64,000 bases of DNA, taken from NCBI RefSeq assembly GCF_021173675.1, contig NZ_JAIHON010000006.1:496001-560000 (forward strand), read 5' to 3'. Shown here in pieces: positions 31,101 to 46,334 of the stretch. The stretch's first letter is position 1. Every line of letters begins with the position of its first letter. The notes under the pieces are model-generated. The model did not search any database and was not told the DNA's origin. It worked only from the letters and a program-made list of their open reading frames with translations. The stretch comes from Streptomyces lincolnensis (GTDB taxonomy: Bacteria; Actinomycetota; Actinomycetes; Streptomycetales; Streptomycetaceae). The position numbers and the translations under genes are program-made.

Positions 31101-34100
31101 CGCGGGTGTACGTCCTGGACGGCACACTGCGGCCGGTCCCGGCCGGGGTGCCGGGCGAGCTCTACATCGCGGGCGACGGGGTGGTGCGCGGCTATCACGG
31201 GCGCCCCTCCCTGACCTCGGAGCGGTTTGTCGCCGACCCGTACGGTCCGGCAGGCGCGCGCATGTACCGCACCGGTGACCTGGCCCGCTGGACGCCCGAC
31301 GGCGAGCTGGAGTACCTCTCCCGGGTCGACGACCAGGTCAAGCTGCGCGGCTTCCGGATCGAACTGGGCGAGATCGAGGCCGTACTCGCCGGACATGAGC
31401 AGGTCACCCAGGCAGCCGTCCTGGTACGCGAAGACCGCCCCGGCGACAAACGCCTCGTCGCCTATCTCGTCCCGAGCGCCGGGCACCGGCAGCCGACCGT
31501 GTCCGCGCTGCGCGAGCACACGTCAGCCGCGTTGCCGGACTACATGGTGCCGTCGGCGTTCGTGACCCTGGACGCCTTCCCGCTCACCCCGAACGGGAAG
31601 CTGGACCGCCGGGCCCTGCCCGCTCCCGACTATGGGCCGGGGGCAGGCGGCGGCCGGGCTCCTCGCAGCCCTCGGGAAGAAGTCCTGTGCACGCTGTTCG
31701 CCGAGGTCCTCGGCCTGGACAGTGTGACGATCGACGACGACTTCTTCGCGCTGGGCGGGCACTCCCTGCTCGCCACCAAGCTGGTCAGCCGTGTCCGTAC
31801 CGTGCTGGGTGCGGAGCTGGCCGTCCGGCAGCTCTTCGAGGCGTCCACGGTCGCGCGGCTCGCCGCCGCCCTCGACACGTCGGCCGCCGTGCGCGGCCGG
31901 GTGGTGCCCGCGGTGCGGCCGGCTCGTGTGCCGCTCTCGCACGCGCAGCAGCGGTTGTGGTTCCTGCAGCACCTGGAGGGGCCGAGCGACGCGTACAACG
32001 TGCCGATCTCGCTGGACCTGACGGGACCGCTCGACAAGGAGGCCCTTCACCGGGCCCTGAACGACGTGGCCGTCCGGCACGAGAGCCTGCGCACGGTCGT
32101 CGCCGAGGACGGTGCGGGCACCGCCCACCAGGTGGTGCTGAGCCCGGACCAGGCCCGGGTGCCGCTGACCGTGGAGAGCCTCGCGTCGGACGAGGAGTTC
32201 GACGGGCGGATGCGGCGGGCCGCCGGGTATGTCTTCGACCTCGGTTCCGAAGTCCCCCTGAGGGCCTCGCTGTTCGAGGTCGAGGGGGACACCGACCGCA
32301 GGGCCCTGCTGCTGCTCACCCATCACATCGCCAGTGACGCCTGGTCGCGGGGCATCCTGATCCGCGACCTGACGGCGGCGTACGCGGCCCGGGTCGCGGG
32401 TGCGGCGCCGGAGTGGTCGCCGTTGCCGGTGCAGTACGCGGACTACAGCCTGTGGCAGCGTGCGGTGCTCGGCGCCGAGGACGACCCGGCGAGCGAGGCC
32501 GGGCGCCAACTGGCGTACTGGAAGCAGGCGTTGGACGGCCTTCCGGAGGAGCTGTCGCTGCCGTTCGACCGGCCTAGGCCGGCGGTGGCCTCGTACCGGG
32601 GCGACCGGGTCGACTTCGACCTGCCGCAGGAGGTGTACGAGCGGCTCGTGCGGGTCGGCCGCGACCACGGGGCCAGCCTCTTCATGGTGCTCCAGGCCGG
32701 GTTGGCGGCGCTGCTGACGCGGCTGGGCGCGGGGACGGACATCCCGTTGGGCACGCCGATCGCGGGGCGTACGGACGACGCGCTGGACGAGCTGGTCGGG
32801 TTCTTCGTGAACACGCTGGTGCTGCGCACGGACACCTCGGGCGACCCGACGTACGGCGAGGTCATCGACCGGGTCCGGGCCGAGAGCCTGGCGGCATACG
32901 CGCATCAGGACCTGCCGTTCGAGCGGCTGGTGGAGGCGGTCAACCCGGAGCGTTCGCTGTCCCGGCACCCCCTCTTCCAGACCATGCTGAGCTTCGACAA
33001 CGCGGGCCGGGCCGAGAACCGCGCCGAGTTGGACGGGCTCACGGTCGGCGGGCGGCCCCTGGGGGCTCCGGCGGCGAAGTTCGACCTCTCCTTCGAACTC
33101 GCCGAGCGTCCCGCCGGGCCCTCGCGCGCGGCCGGTCTGAGCTGTGCGCTCGACTACAGCACCGACCTGTTCGACCGCGCCACCGCGCGGAGCATCGCCG
33201 ACCGCTACGTCCGCGTCCTGACCGCCCTCGCCGAGGATCCGCGGCGGCGCGTGGGCGAGACGGAGATCCTCGACGCGGACGAGCGGCGGCGGATGCTGGT
33301 CGACTGGAACGACACCGCGGTCGACCACCGGGACCGCACGCCGGTGCACGTCCTGGTCCAGGAGCGGGCCGCCGCCGACCCGGACGCCCTCGCCGTCGTC
33401 GCGGGCGAGGAGCGGCTCACCTACGGCGAACTGAACGCGCGGGCCAACCGGCTGGCGCACCGGCTGCTGCGGCACGGCGTGGGCCGGGAGAGCCGGGTCG
33501 CCATCCTCCAGGAGCGCTCCGCCGGCCTGGTGGTCTCCACGCTGGCCGTGCTCAAGGCGGGCGGCGCGTACGTGCCGATCGACCCGCAGCAGCCCGCGTC
33601 CCGCTCCGAGTTCATCCTGCGGGACACCGGTGCCGTGGCCCTGCTCACCGACCGTGAGCCGGAAGCGGTGCCCTTCGCCGTGGACGCCCCGGTGCTGCGG
33701 GTGAGCCCGGACATGGACCTGTCCGGCGAGGCGGACGGCGACCCGGACAGCGACCCCGAGGTGCCGACGGACGCCGGGCAGCTGGTGTACGTGATGTACA
33801 CCTCGGGCTCCACCGGCACCCCCAAGGGCGTCGCCAACACCCACCACAACGTGGTCCATCTGGCGGCGGACCGCTACTGGCGCGAGGGCCGGCACGAGCG
33901 GGTGCTGATGCACTCGCCGTACGCCTTCGACGCCTCCACGTTCGAGATCTGGACGCCGCTGCTGACCGGCGGCACCGTCGTGGCCGCGCCGGCCGGGCGG
34001 CTGGACGCGGCCGACCTGGCCGCCGTCATCTCCGAGCACCGGGTCACCGGGCTGTTCGTGAGCGCCGGTCTGTTCCGGGTGCTCGCCGAGGAGCGGCCCG

Positions 34101-36603
34101 AGTGCTTCCGCGGGGTGCGCGAGATCTGGGCCGGCGGTGACGTGGTCTCGCCGACCGCCGTCCGCCGGGTCCTCCGTGCCTGCCCCGGCACGGTCGTGGC
34201 CAACGAGTACGGGCCGACGGAGACCACGGTGTTCTCCACCGTGAACCCGCTGCGGGACCCGGAGGAGGTGCCCGACGCGGTCGTACCGATCGGCCGGCCC
34301 CTGTGGAACACCCGGGTGTACGCCCTCGACGAGCGGCTGCGGCCGGTGCCCGTGGGCGTGCCCGGCGAGCTGTACATCGCGGGCGCCGGTGTGGCCCGCG
34401 GCTATCTGGGCCGGGCGGAGCTGACCGCGCAGCGCTTCGTGGCCGACCCGTTCGCGGGCGCCGGCGAGCGCATGTACCGGACCGGTGACGTCGTACGGTG
34501 GCTGTCCGACGGCCGTCTGGAGTTCCTCGGCCGGGTCGACGACCAGGTCAAGCTGCGGGGCTTCCGGATCGAGCCGGGCGAGGTGGAGGCGGTCCTCGCG
34601 GGCCGGCCCGAGGTGAGCCAGGCCGCGGTGGTGCTGCGGGAGGACCGGCCGGGCGACAAGCGGCTCGTGGCCTACGTCGTCGCGGCCGCCGGCGGTACCG
34701 CCGACCCGGACGCGCTGCGCGCCCATGTGGCGGCCACCCTGCCCGAGTACATGGTCCCGTCGGCCGTCGTGCCCCTGGACGCGCTGCCGCTCACCCTGAA
34801 CGGCAAGCTGGACCGGCGGGCCCTGCCCGCCCCCGACCACGGCTCCGACGTCGGCCGCCGCGGACCGCGCACCGAGCGGGAGAAGGTGCTGTGCGGGCTG
34901 TTCGCGGACGTCCTCGGCCTGGCCGAGGTCGGCGTCGACGACGGCTTCTTCGACCTGGGCGGCGACAGCATCATGTCGATCCAGCTGGTCAGCAGGGCGC
35001 GCCGGGCCGGTCTGGAGCTGTCGGTGCGCGACGTGTTCGAGCAGCGGACCGTGGCCGCGCTGGCCGAGGTCGTCACCGAGGCCGGCGGGGAGGCGGTGGA
35101 GGAGCCGGGTGCGGGCATCGGCGACATGCCGCTGACCCCGATCATGCGCTGGTTCCTCGAACGCGGCGGCCCCGCCGACCAGTTCAACCAGTCCCGGCTG
35201 GTCCAGGTGCCCGCCGCCCTGCGCCACGAGGACCTCACGGCCGCGCTGCGGGCCGTCCTGGACCATCACGACGCGCTGCGCGCCCGGCTCACGGCCGCTC
35301 CGGACCAGCGGCTGGAGATCCGCGCGCCGGGCGCCGTCGACGCGGGCGCGATCCTGCGCCGCGTGGACGCGGCCGGGCTCGACGAGCGGGCCAGGCAGGA
35401 CCTGGTACGGGCCGAGACGGCCGCCGCCCGCGAGCGCCTGGACCTCGCCGCGGGACGGCTCGTGCAGGCGGTGTGGTTCGACCGGGGCGAGAGGGAACCC
35501 GGCCTGCTCCTGCTGATCGTCCACCACCTGGTGGTCGACGGGGTGTCCTGGCGGATCCTCGTCCCGGACCTCGCCGAGGCCCACCGGGCCGTGGCCGCGG
35601 GCCGGCCGGCCGAACTCCAGCCGGTGGGCACCTCGTTGCGGCGCTGGGCGCGGCGGCTGACCGAGGTGGCGGCCGAGCCCGCGCGCGCAGCGGAGGCCGA
35701 CTGGTGGCGTTCGGTGCTGCGGCCCGGCGACCCGCTGCTCGGGCGGCGGCCGCTGGACACGTCCCGCGACAGCTACGCCTCGGCCCGCCACCTCACCCTG
35801 ACCCTGCCCGCGGCGGTGACCGAACGGGTGCTGACCCGGGTGCCGTCCGCGTTCCGGGCCGAGGTCAACGACGTCCTGCTGGCGGCGTTCGCCCTCGCCT
35901 GGGCCCGCCGCGGCGGCGCCCGCGGTGCCGGGGTGCTGCTGGACCTGGAGGGGCACGGACGGGAGGAGGAACTCGTCGGCCGGGCGGACCTGTCCCGGAC
36001 GGTCGGCTGGTTCACCAGCCTGCATCCCGTACGGCTGGACGCCTCCGGCGTCGACGTGTCCGACGCGTTCGCGGGCGGCCCGGCCGCCGGTGCCGTCGTC
36101 AAGCAGATCAAGGAGCAGTTGCGGGAGGTGCCCGACAAGGGCATCGGCTACGGCCTCGTCCGGCATCTGAACCCGCGGACCGCGGAGATGTTCGACGGAC
36201 TGCCCACCCCGCAGGTCGCCTTCAACTACCTGGGCCGGTTCACCACCGCCGGGGTGGAGAACGCCGGCAGCGCGGCCGTCCCCGACTGGACGGTGCTGGC
36301 CACCGCGGCCGGGGTCGGCGGCACCGACCCCAGGGTGGCGCTCGCCCACCCGCTGGAGCTCAACGCCCGTACCAACGACGGCCCGCGCGGCCCCGAGCTG
36401 GCGGCCACCTGGTCCTGGGCCGACGGGATCCTCGACGAGAGCGAGGTGCGGGAGCTGGCCGAGCTGTGGTTCCGGGCGCTGGAGGCGCTCGCGGAGCACG
36501 CGGAGGACCCCGAAGCGGGCGGGCTGACCGTCTCGGACGTGTCGCTGAGCCTGCTGGACCAGAGCGAGATCGACCTGCTGGAAGACGAGTGGAGGAACTC
36601 CTG

Positions 36604-36604
<1 letters not shown>
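16160..36604 (+). CDS. NRPS 2: modules 4-9 (MeAsp/Asp4-Asp5-Gly6-Asp7-Gly8-D-X9)
   Basis: 6814 aa, six C-A-T modules plus a terminal E. Starts at GTG 16160 inside the NRPS 1 stop; MSRTARKIEDILPLAPLQEG is a typical docking start. C4 (HHLLLDGWS at 146) is the type that follows an E domain. Pockets, with core positions: A4 (613) DLTKMGVVNK; A5 (1650) DLTKIGAVNK; A6 (2710) DILQLGLIWK; A7 (3749) DLTKIGAVNK; A8 (4813) DILQLGLIWK; A9 (5880) DAFFWGEVFK. The Gly codes are canonical; A4 differs from the other Asp pockets at two positions, as expected if it takes 3-methylaspartate. Carrier serines: 996, 2032, 3098, 4132, 5202, 6270 (last in GGDSI). Condensation His motifs near 1178, 2216, 3279, 4319, 5388. 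E9: HHLVVDG at 6455. Residue 9 is unassigned; diaminobutyrate is the likeliest by analogy to amphomycin. Modules 5-6 and 7-8 look duplicated. Confidence 0.95.
20586..22124 (+). repeat. Asp-type adenylation cassette, copy 2 (module 5)
   Basis: Same 1539-bp length and boundaries as 7606-9144 (offset 12980 bp at both ends), with only scattered substitutions. The left edge lies in the C-to-A linker and the right edge in the A-to-T linker, so the cassette carries one complete adenylation domain. Confidence 0.85.
23798..25320 (+). repeat. Gly-type adenylation cassette, copy 1 (module 6)
   Basis: Nearly identical DNA to 30098-31632, starting in both with the linker codons for WNDT. The identity is broken by one diverged stretch (about 24145-24280) between the A2 and A3 motifs. 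Confidence 0.85.
26931..28429 (+). repeat. Asp-type adenylation cassette, copy 3 (module 7)
   Basis: Third copy, lying 6300 bp after copy 2 (compare 20701 and 27001). It begins about 40 bp later in the linker than the other copies and has a small local difference near 27340, where the loop before the A3 motif differs in sequence and length. Confidence 0.85.
30098..31632 (+). repeat. Gly-type adenylation cassette, copy 2 (module 8)
   Basis: Second glycine cassette, exactly 6300 bp after the first at its left edge. Pocket residues are unchanged, DILQLGLIWK. Confidence 0.85.
34864..35123 (+). repeat. Carrier-domain (pre-epimerisation) cassette, copy 2
   Basis: Partner of 14375-14634; near-identical DNA covering the T domain that hands its residue to E9. 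Confidence 0.85.
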
Positions 36605-43788
<7,184 letters not shown>

Positions 43789-43797
43789 AACGACATC

Positions 43798-43833
43798 CCC
43801 GTCGGCAGTAATTCACCCGTCGGTAGTCATTCA
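43798..43833 (+). repeat. Two adjacent 18-bp direct repeats before mbtH
   Basis: CCCGTCGGCAGTAATTCA is followed directly by CCCGTCGGTAGTCATTCA (16 of 18 identical), between the NRPS 3 stop and the mbtH ribosome site. Two 18-bp units could form a binding site for a direct-repeat-recognising activator, or be a chance duplication. Confidence 0.5.
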
Positions 43834-43867
43834 AGAGAACCGAAGCACGCTGAGAAGGAGCGATCGA

Positions 43868-44086
43868 ATGAGCAGCAATCCCTTCGAGGACCCCGAGGGC
43901 ACCTACCTGGTCGTCGTCAACGACGAGGGGCAGCACTCGCTGTGGCCGGCGTTCGTCGAGGTGCCCGCCGGCTGGCGGACCGCCCTCGGGGAGACCACCC
44001 GCGACGCGGCGCTCGAGTACGTCAACACGCACTGGACCGACATGCGTCCCAAGAGCCTCGTCGACGCCATGGACGGCACCGCCTGA
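43868..44086 (+). CDS. MbtH-like protein
   Basis: 72-aa chaperone of NRPS adenylation domains, which helps them fold and adenylate. The family signature is clear: NDEGQHSLWP (NxExQxSxWP), followed by the conserved tryptophan in PAGW and a C-terminal WTDMRPKSL. Start ATG 43868 has AAGGAG about eight bases upstream. It lies 79 bp after the NRPS genes and 29 bp before the hydrolase gene in the same direction. It presumably serves one or more of the ten A domains here. Confidence 0.95.
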   Translation: MSSNPFEDPEGTYLVVVNDEGQHSLWPAFVEVPAGWRTALGETTRDAALEYVNTHWTDMRPKSLVDAMDGTA

Positions 44087-44115
44087 TCCGAGCACCACGA
44101 GAGGGGAGAGCCACC

Positions 44116-44925
44116 ATGCCGGTCATTCCCGTGAACGGGATTCGGCTCAGTTACGAGGAGGCCGGCACCGGCGACCCGGTGGTGATGATCCAGGGCACCG
44201 GCGGCGGCCGTACCGTGTGGCAGCTGCATCAGGTGCCCGCGCTCACCGCCGCCGGACTCCGGGTGATCACCTTCGACAACCGTGGGATCCCCCCGTCCTC
44301 GGAGTGCCCCGAGGGGTTCACTCTTGAGGACATGGTCCAGGACGTGGCCGGTCTCATCGAACGGCTGGACCTCGGGCCGTGTGCCGTCGTCGGCACCTCC
44401 ATGGGCGCGTTCGTCGCCCAGGAGCTGGCGCTGGCCCGGCCCGAGCTGGTCGGCCGGGCCGTCCTCATGGCGACCCGCGGCCGCACCGACTTCCTGCGCG
44501 CGGCGCTCACCCAGGCGGAGATCGACCTGCACGACTCCGGCGTCCGGCTCCCGGACCGGTACGCGGCCGTCCTGCGGGCCCTGAAGTCGCTGTCCCCGCG
44601 GACCCTGGACGACGACACGGCGATGGCCGACTGGCTCGACCTGTTCGAGCTGAGCTCCGTGCCCGGTCCCGGACAGCGGGCCCAGATGGAGGTCAGCAGG
44701 CTGGCGGACCGGCTCGCCGCCTACCGGGACATCCGCGTCCCCTGCCAGGTCATCGCCTTCGCCGACGACCTGATCACCCCGCCCCGGCTGGGCCGGGAGG
44801 TCGCCGACGCCATCCCGGGCGCCCGCTACGAACTCCTGGAGGGCTGCGGACACTACGGCTACCTGGAGGACCCCGCCGCGGTGAACAAGGTGCTGGTGGA
44901 GTTCCTCACCGACCCCCTGCACTGA
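44116..44925 (+). CDS. Alpha/beta hydrolase, possible editing esterase
   Basis: 269 aa, classic alpha/beta-hydrolase fold: oxyanion region MIQGTGGGR, FDNRG after strand 4, nucleophile elbow GTSMG, acid in FADDLITPP and the catalytic histidine in GCGHYGYLE. Last gene of the lipopeptide operon, with a GAGGGGAGAG ribosome site. Its size and place suggest a type II thioesterase-like proofreading role or hydrolysis of a biosynthetic intermediate. However, the sequence is closer to peroxidase/lactonase-type hydrolases than to GrsT-type thioesterases, so the substrate is open. Confidence 0.8.
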   Translation: MPVIPVNGIRLSYEEAGTGDPVVMIQGTGGGRTVWQLHQVPALTAAGLRVITFDNRGIPPSSECPEGFTLEDMVQDVAGLIERLDLGPCAVVGTSMGAFVAQELALARPELVGRAVLMATRGRTDFLRAALTQAEIDLHDSGVRLPDRYAAVLRALKSLSPRTLDDDTAMADWLDLFELSSVPGPGQRAQMEVSRLADRLAAYRDIRVPCQVIAFADDLITPPRLGREVADAIPGARYELLEGCGHYGYLEDPAAVNKVLVEFLTDPLH

Positions 44926-44945
44926 CCGGCCGCGGTGCGCGGTGA

Positions 44946-44985
44946 GGTGAGAGGCCCGGCGCCCGCAGGCGCCGGGCCTCTCACC
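44946..44985. terminator. Bidirectional terminator hairpin
   Basis: An 18-bp perfect inverted repeat (44946-44963 with 44968-44985) around the loop CGCA, located exactly between two convergent genes. No T-run, as usual for Streptomyces. It should end the 43-kb lipopeptide operon and, from the other side, the secreted-protein gene. Confidence 0.88.
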
Positions 44986-44987
44986 GT

Positions 44988-46196
44988 TCAGCGGGCGCCG
45001 GGGGCCAGGGAGGCCGCGTAGCCCTTCAGGTAGGCGCGGGGGTGGACCAGGCCGTTCGCCCACAGGGTGCCGTCCGCGGTGGGGTACAGCGCCGTCACCT
45101 CCGAGCCCCGGGTGGTTCCGGGGGCCGCGACCGGCTCCCACGCGGAGCCGTTCCAGCGGGCCAGCCCCTGGTCCTTGGCGCGGTCCGCGTACAGGCCCGC
45201 CCAGAGCGTTCCGTCGTGGTGAGCGAGGGCCTGCACGGACAGCCGGTCCGTGTCCTCGTCGCCCGTCGGGGCGAGCACCGGCACATACGTCACCCGCCAG
45301 GACGTGCCCTCCCGGCGCAGCGCGAACGCCCGGGGCGCGCCGGTTCCGTCGTCGGACCAGATGTTGCGGTCGATGCCGCCGATCCACACCTCGCCGCCGC
45401 GCGCGACCACCGCGTTGGCGCTCGCCGACAGCCCGGACGACACCGGGGGCAGCGCCACCTCGCGCCACGACGTGCCGTCGTAGTGCGCCGCGTAGGGGCG
45501 TGAGGTGTCGTCGCCGGTCGAGCCGACGGCCCAGACGTCGTTCGCGGAGCCGACGTGCACGGCCTTCAGGTTGGTCCAGTGGCCCGGTGTCCCCAGCTTC
45601 GTCAGCGTCCACGCCGAGCCGTTCCAGCGGGCGACCGCGCCCCGGGTGTCCCCGACGCCCTCGCGGTAGTTGCCGACCGCCCAGACCTCGCCACGGGCGA
45701 CCGACCGGGCCGCCAGCACCTCGAAGTCGGGGATGCTCCGGTCGGTCCACGAGGAACCGTTCCAGTGGTACTGGTCGAAGTGGCCCCGCACGCTGCGCCC
45801 GAGGGCCCACACGTCGTCGGGGGCGGTGCCGGTGAGGACGTCGGTGGAGGCGTCGTTCGGGGGCAGCGGCAGGCCGCGCCAGGTGCCGGCCTGCCGGGTC
45901 CACAGCGTGTGCTCGTACTCGCAGGGCAGGCAGGTGAAGCTCGTCTGCACGCTGCTGCGCGCCACGGCCGACGAGGCGTCGAAGGGCACGTAGGAGCTGA
46001 GTCCGGCGGTCGTCGGGGGCGGCACGGCCTGCCATCCGGCGGCGGCCTGCGGCTGTGTCCGCGGTTGTGCCTGAGGCTGTGCCTGCGGTTGTGCCTGTGC
46101 CGCCGGGGCGGGGGCGGCCACCAGCGCCAGGAGCAGGGCTCCCGCCGCGTACCGAGCGAGGCGCGATCGGCGTACCGGTCTGTGTGCGATCCGCAT
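44988..46196 (-). CDS. Secreted protein with WxxG-type propeller-like repeats
   Basis: 402 aa. The N-terminus has Arg residues, the hydrophobic run YAAGALLLALVAAPAPA and a cleavage-like AQA, so it is probably exported. A short Gln/Pro/Ala repeat (PQAQPQAQP) follows. The mature part repeats DDVWALG, GEVWAVG, NDVWAVG, GEVWIGG, GTLWAGL, GTLWANG, alternating with WNGSxW/YDGTSW strands, about five or six blades of a small beta-propeller. No catalytic motif is seen. GGGAG lies upstream of the ATG. It sits between the lipopeptide operon and the exporter, but nothing ties it functionally to either. Confidence 0.75.
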   Translation of the reverse strand: MRIAHRPVRRSRLARYAAGALLLALVAAPAPAAQAQPQAQPQAQPRTQPQAAAGWQAVPPPTTAGLSSYVPFDASSAVARSSVQTSFTCLPCEYEHTLWTRQAGTWRGLPLPPNDASTDVLTGTAPDDVWALGRSVRGHFDQYHWNGSSWTDRSIPDFEVLAARSVARGEVWAVGNYREGVGDTRGAVARWNGSAWTLTKLGTPGHWTNLKAVHVGSANDVWAVGSTGDDTSRPYAAHYDGTSWREVALPPVSSGLSASANAVVARGGEVWIGGIDRNIWSDDGTGAPRAFALRREGTSWRVTYVPVLAPTGDEDTDRLSVQALAHHDGTLWAGLYADRAKDQGLARWNGSAWEPVAAPGTTRGSEVTALYPTADGTLWANGLVHPRAYLKGYAASLAPGAR

Positions 46197-46269
46197 GCTG
46201 ACTCCCGTTCAGGTCTGTTGGACAGGGGGGCAGAGGGGCAGGGGACAGGGGACAGGGGAGAACAGGGAA

Positions 46270-46317
46270 GAGGAGGGAGGGTCTTCGTCCGGGGGTGACG
46301 TAAGACCCTCCCTCCTC
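46270..46317. terminator. Terminator hairpin downstream of the MMPL gene
   Basis: A 16-bp perfect stem (46270-46285 with 46302-46317), continued inward by CGTC/GACG with a one-base bulge, gives a long hairpin with a G-rich loop. It lies just after the exporter stop and separates that gene from the secreted-protein gene. A purine-rich AGGGGACAGGGG tract flanks it. Confidence 0.82.
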
Positions 46318-46334
46318 GGCTGAGGGACCTGGAG

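Noticed and set aside
21716..31519. Very long open frame (over 3000 codons) on the minus strand opposite NRPS 2, and similar ones at 11253-15869, 31523-36646 and 36226-43674
   Set aside because: They are by-products of extreme GC at third codon positions. The encoded sequences are Gly/Arg/Val/Gln-rich with no family motif, while the plus strand carries continuous NRPS domains.
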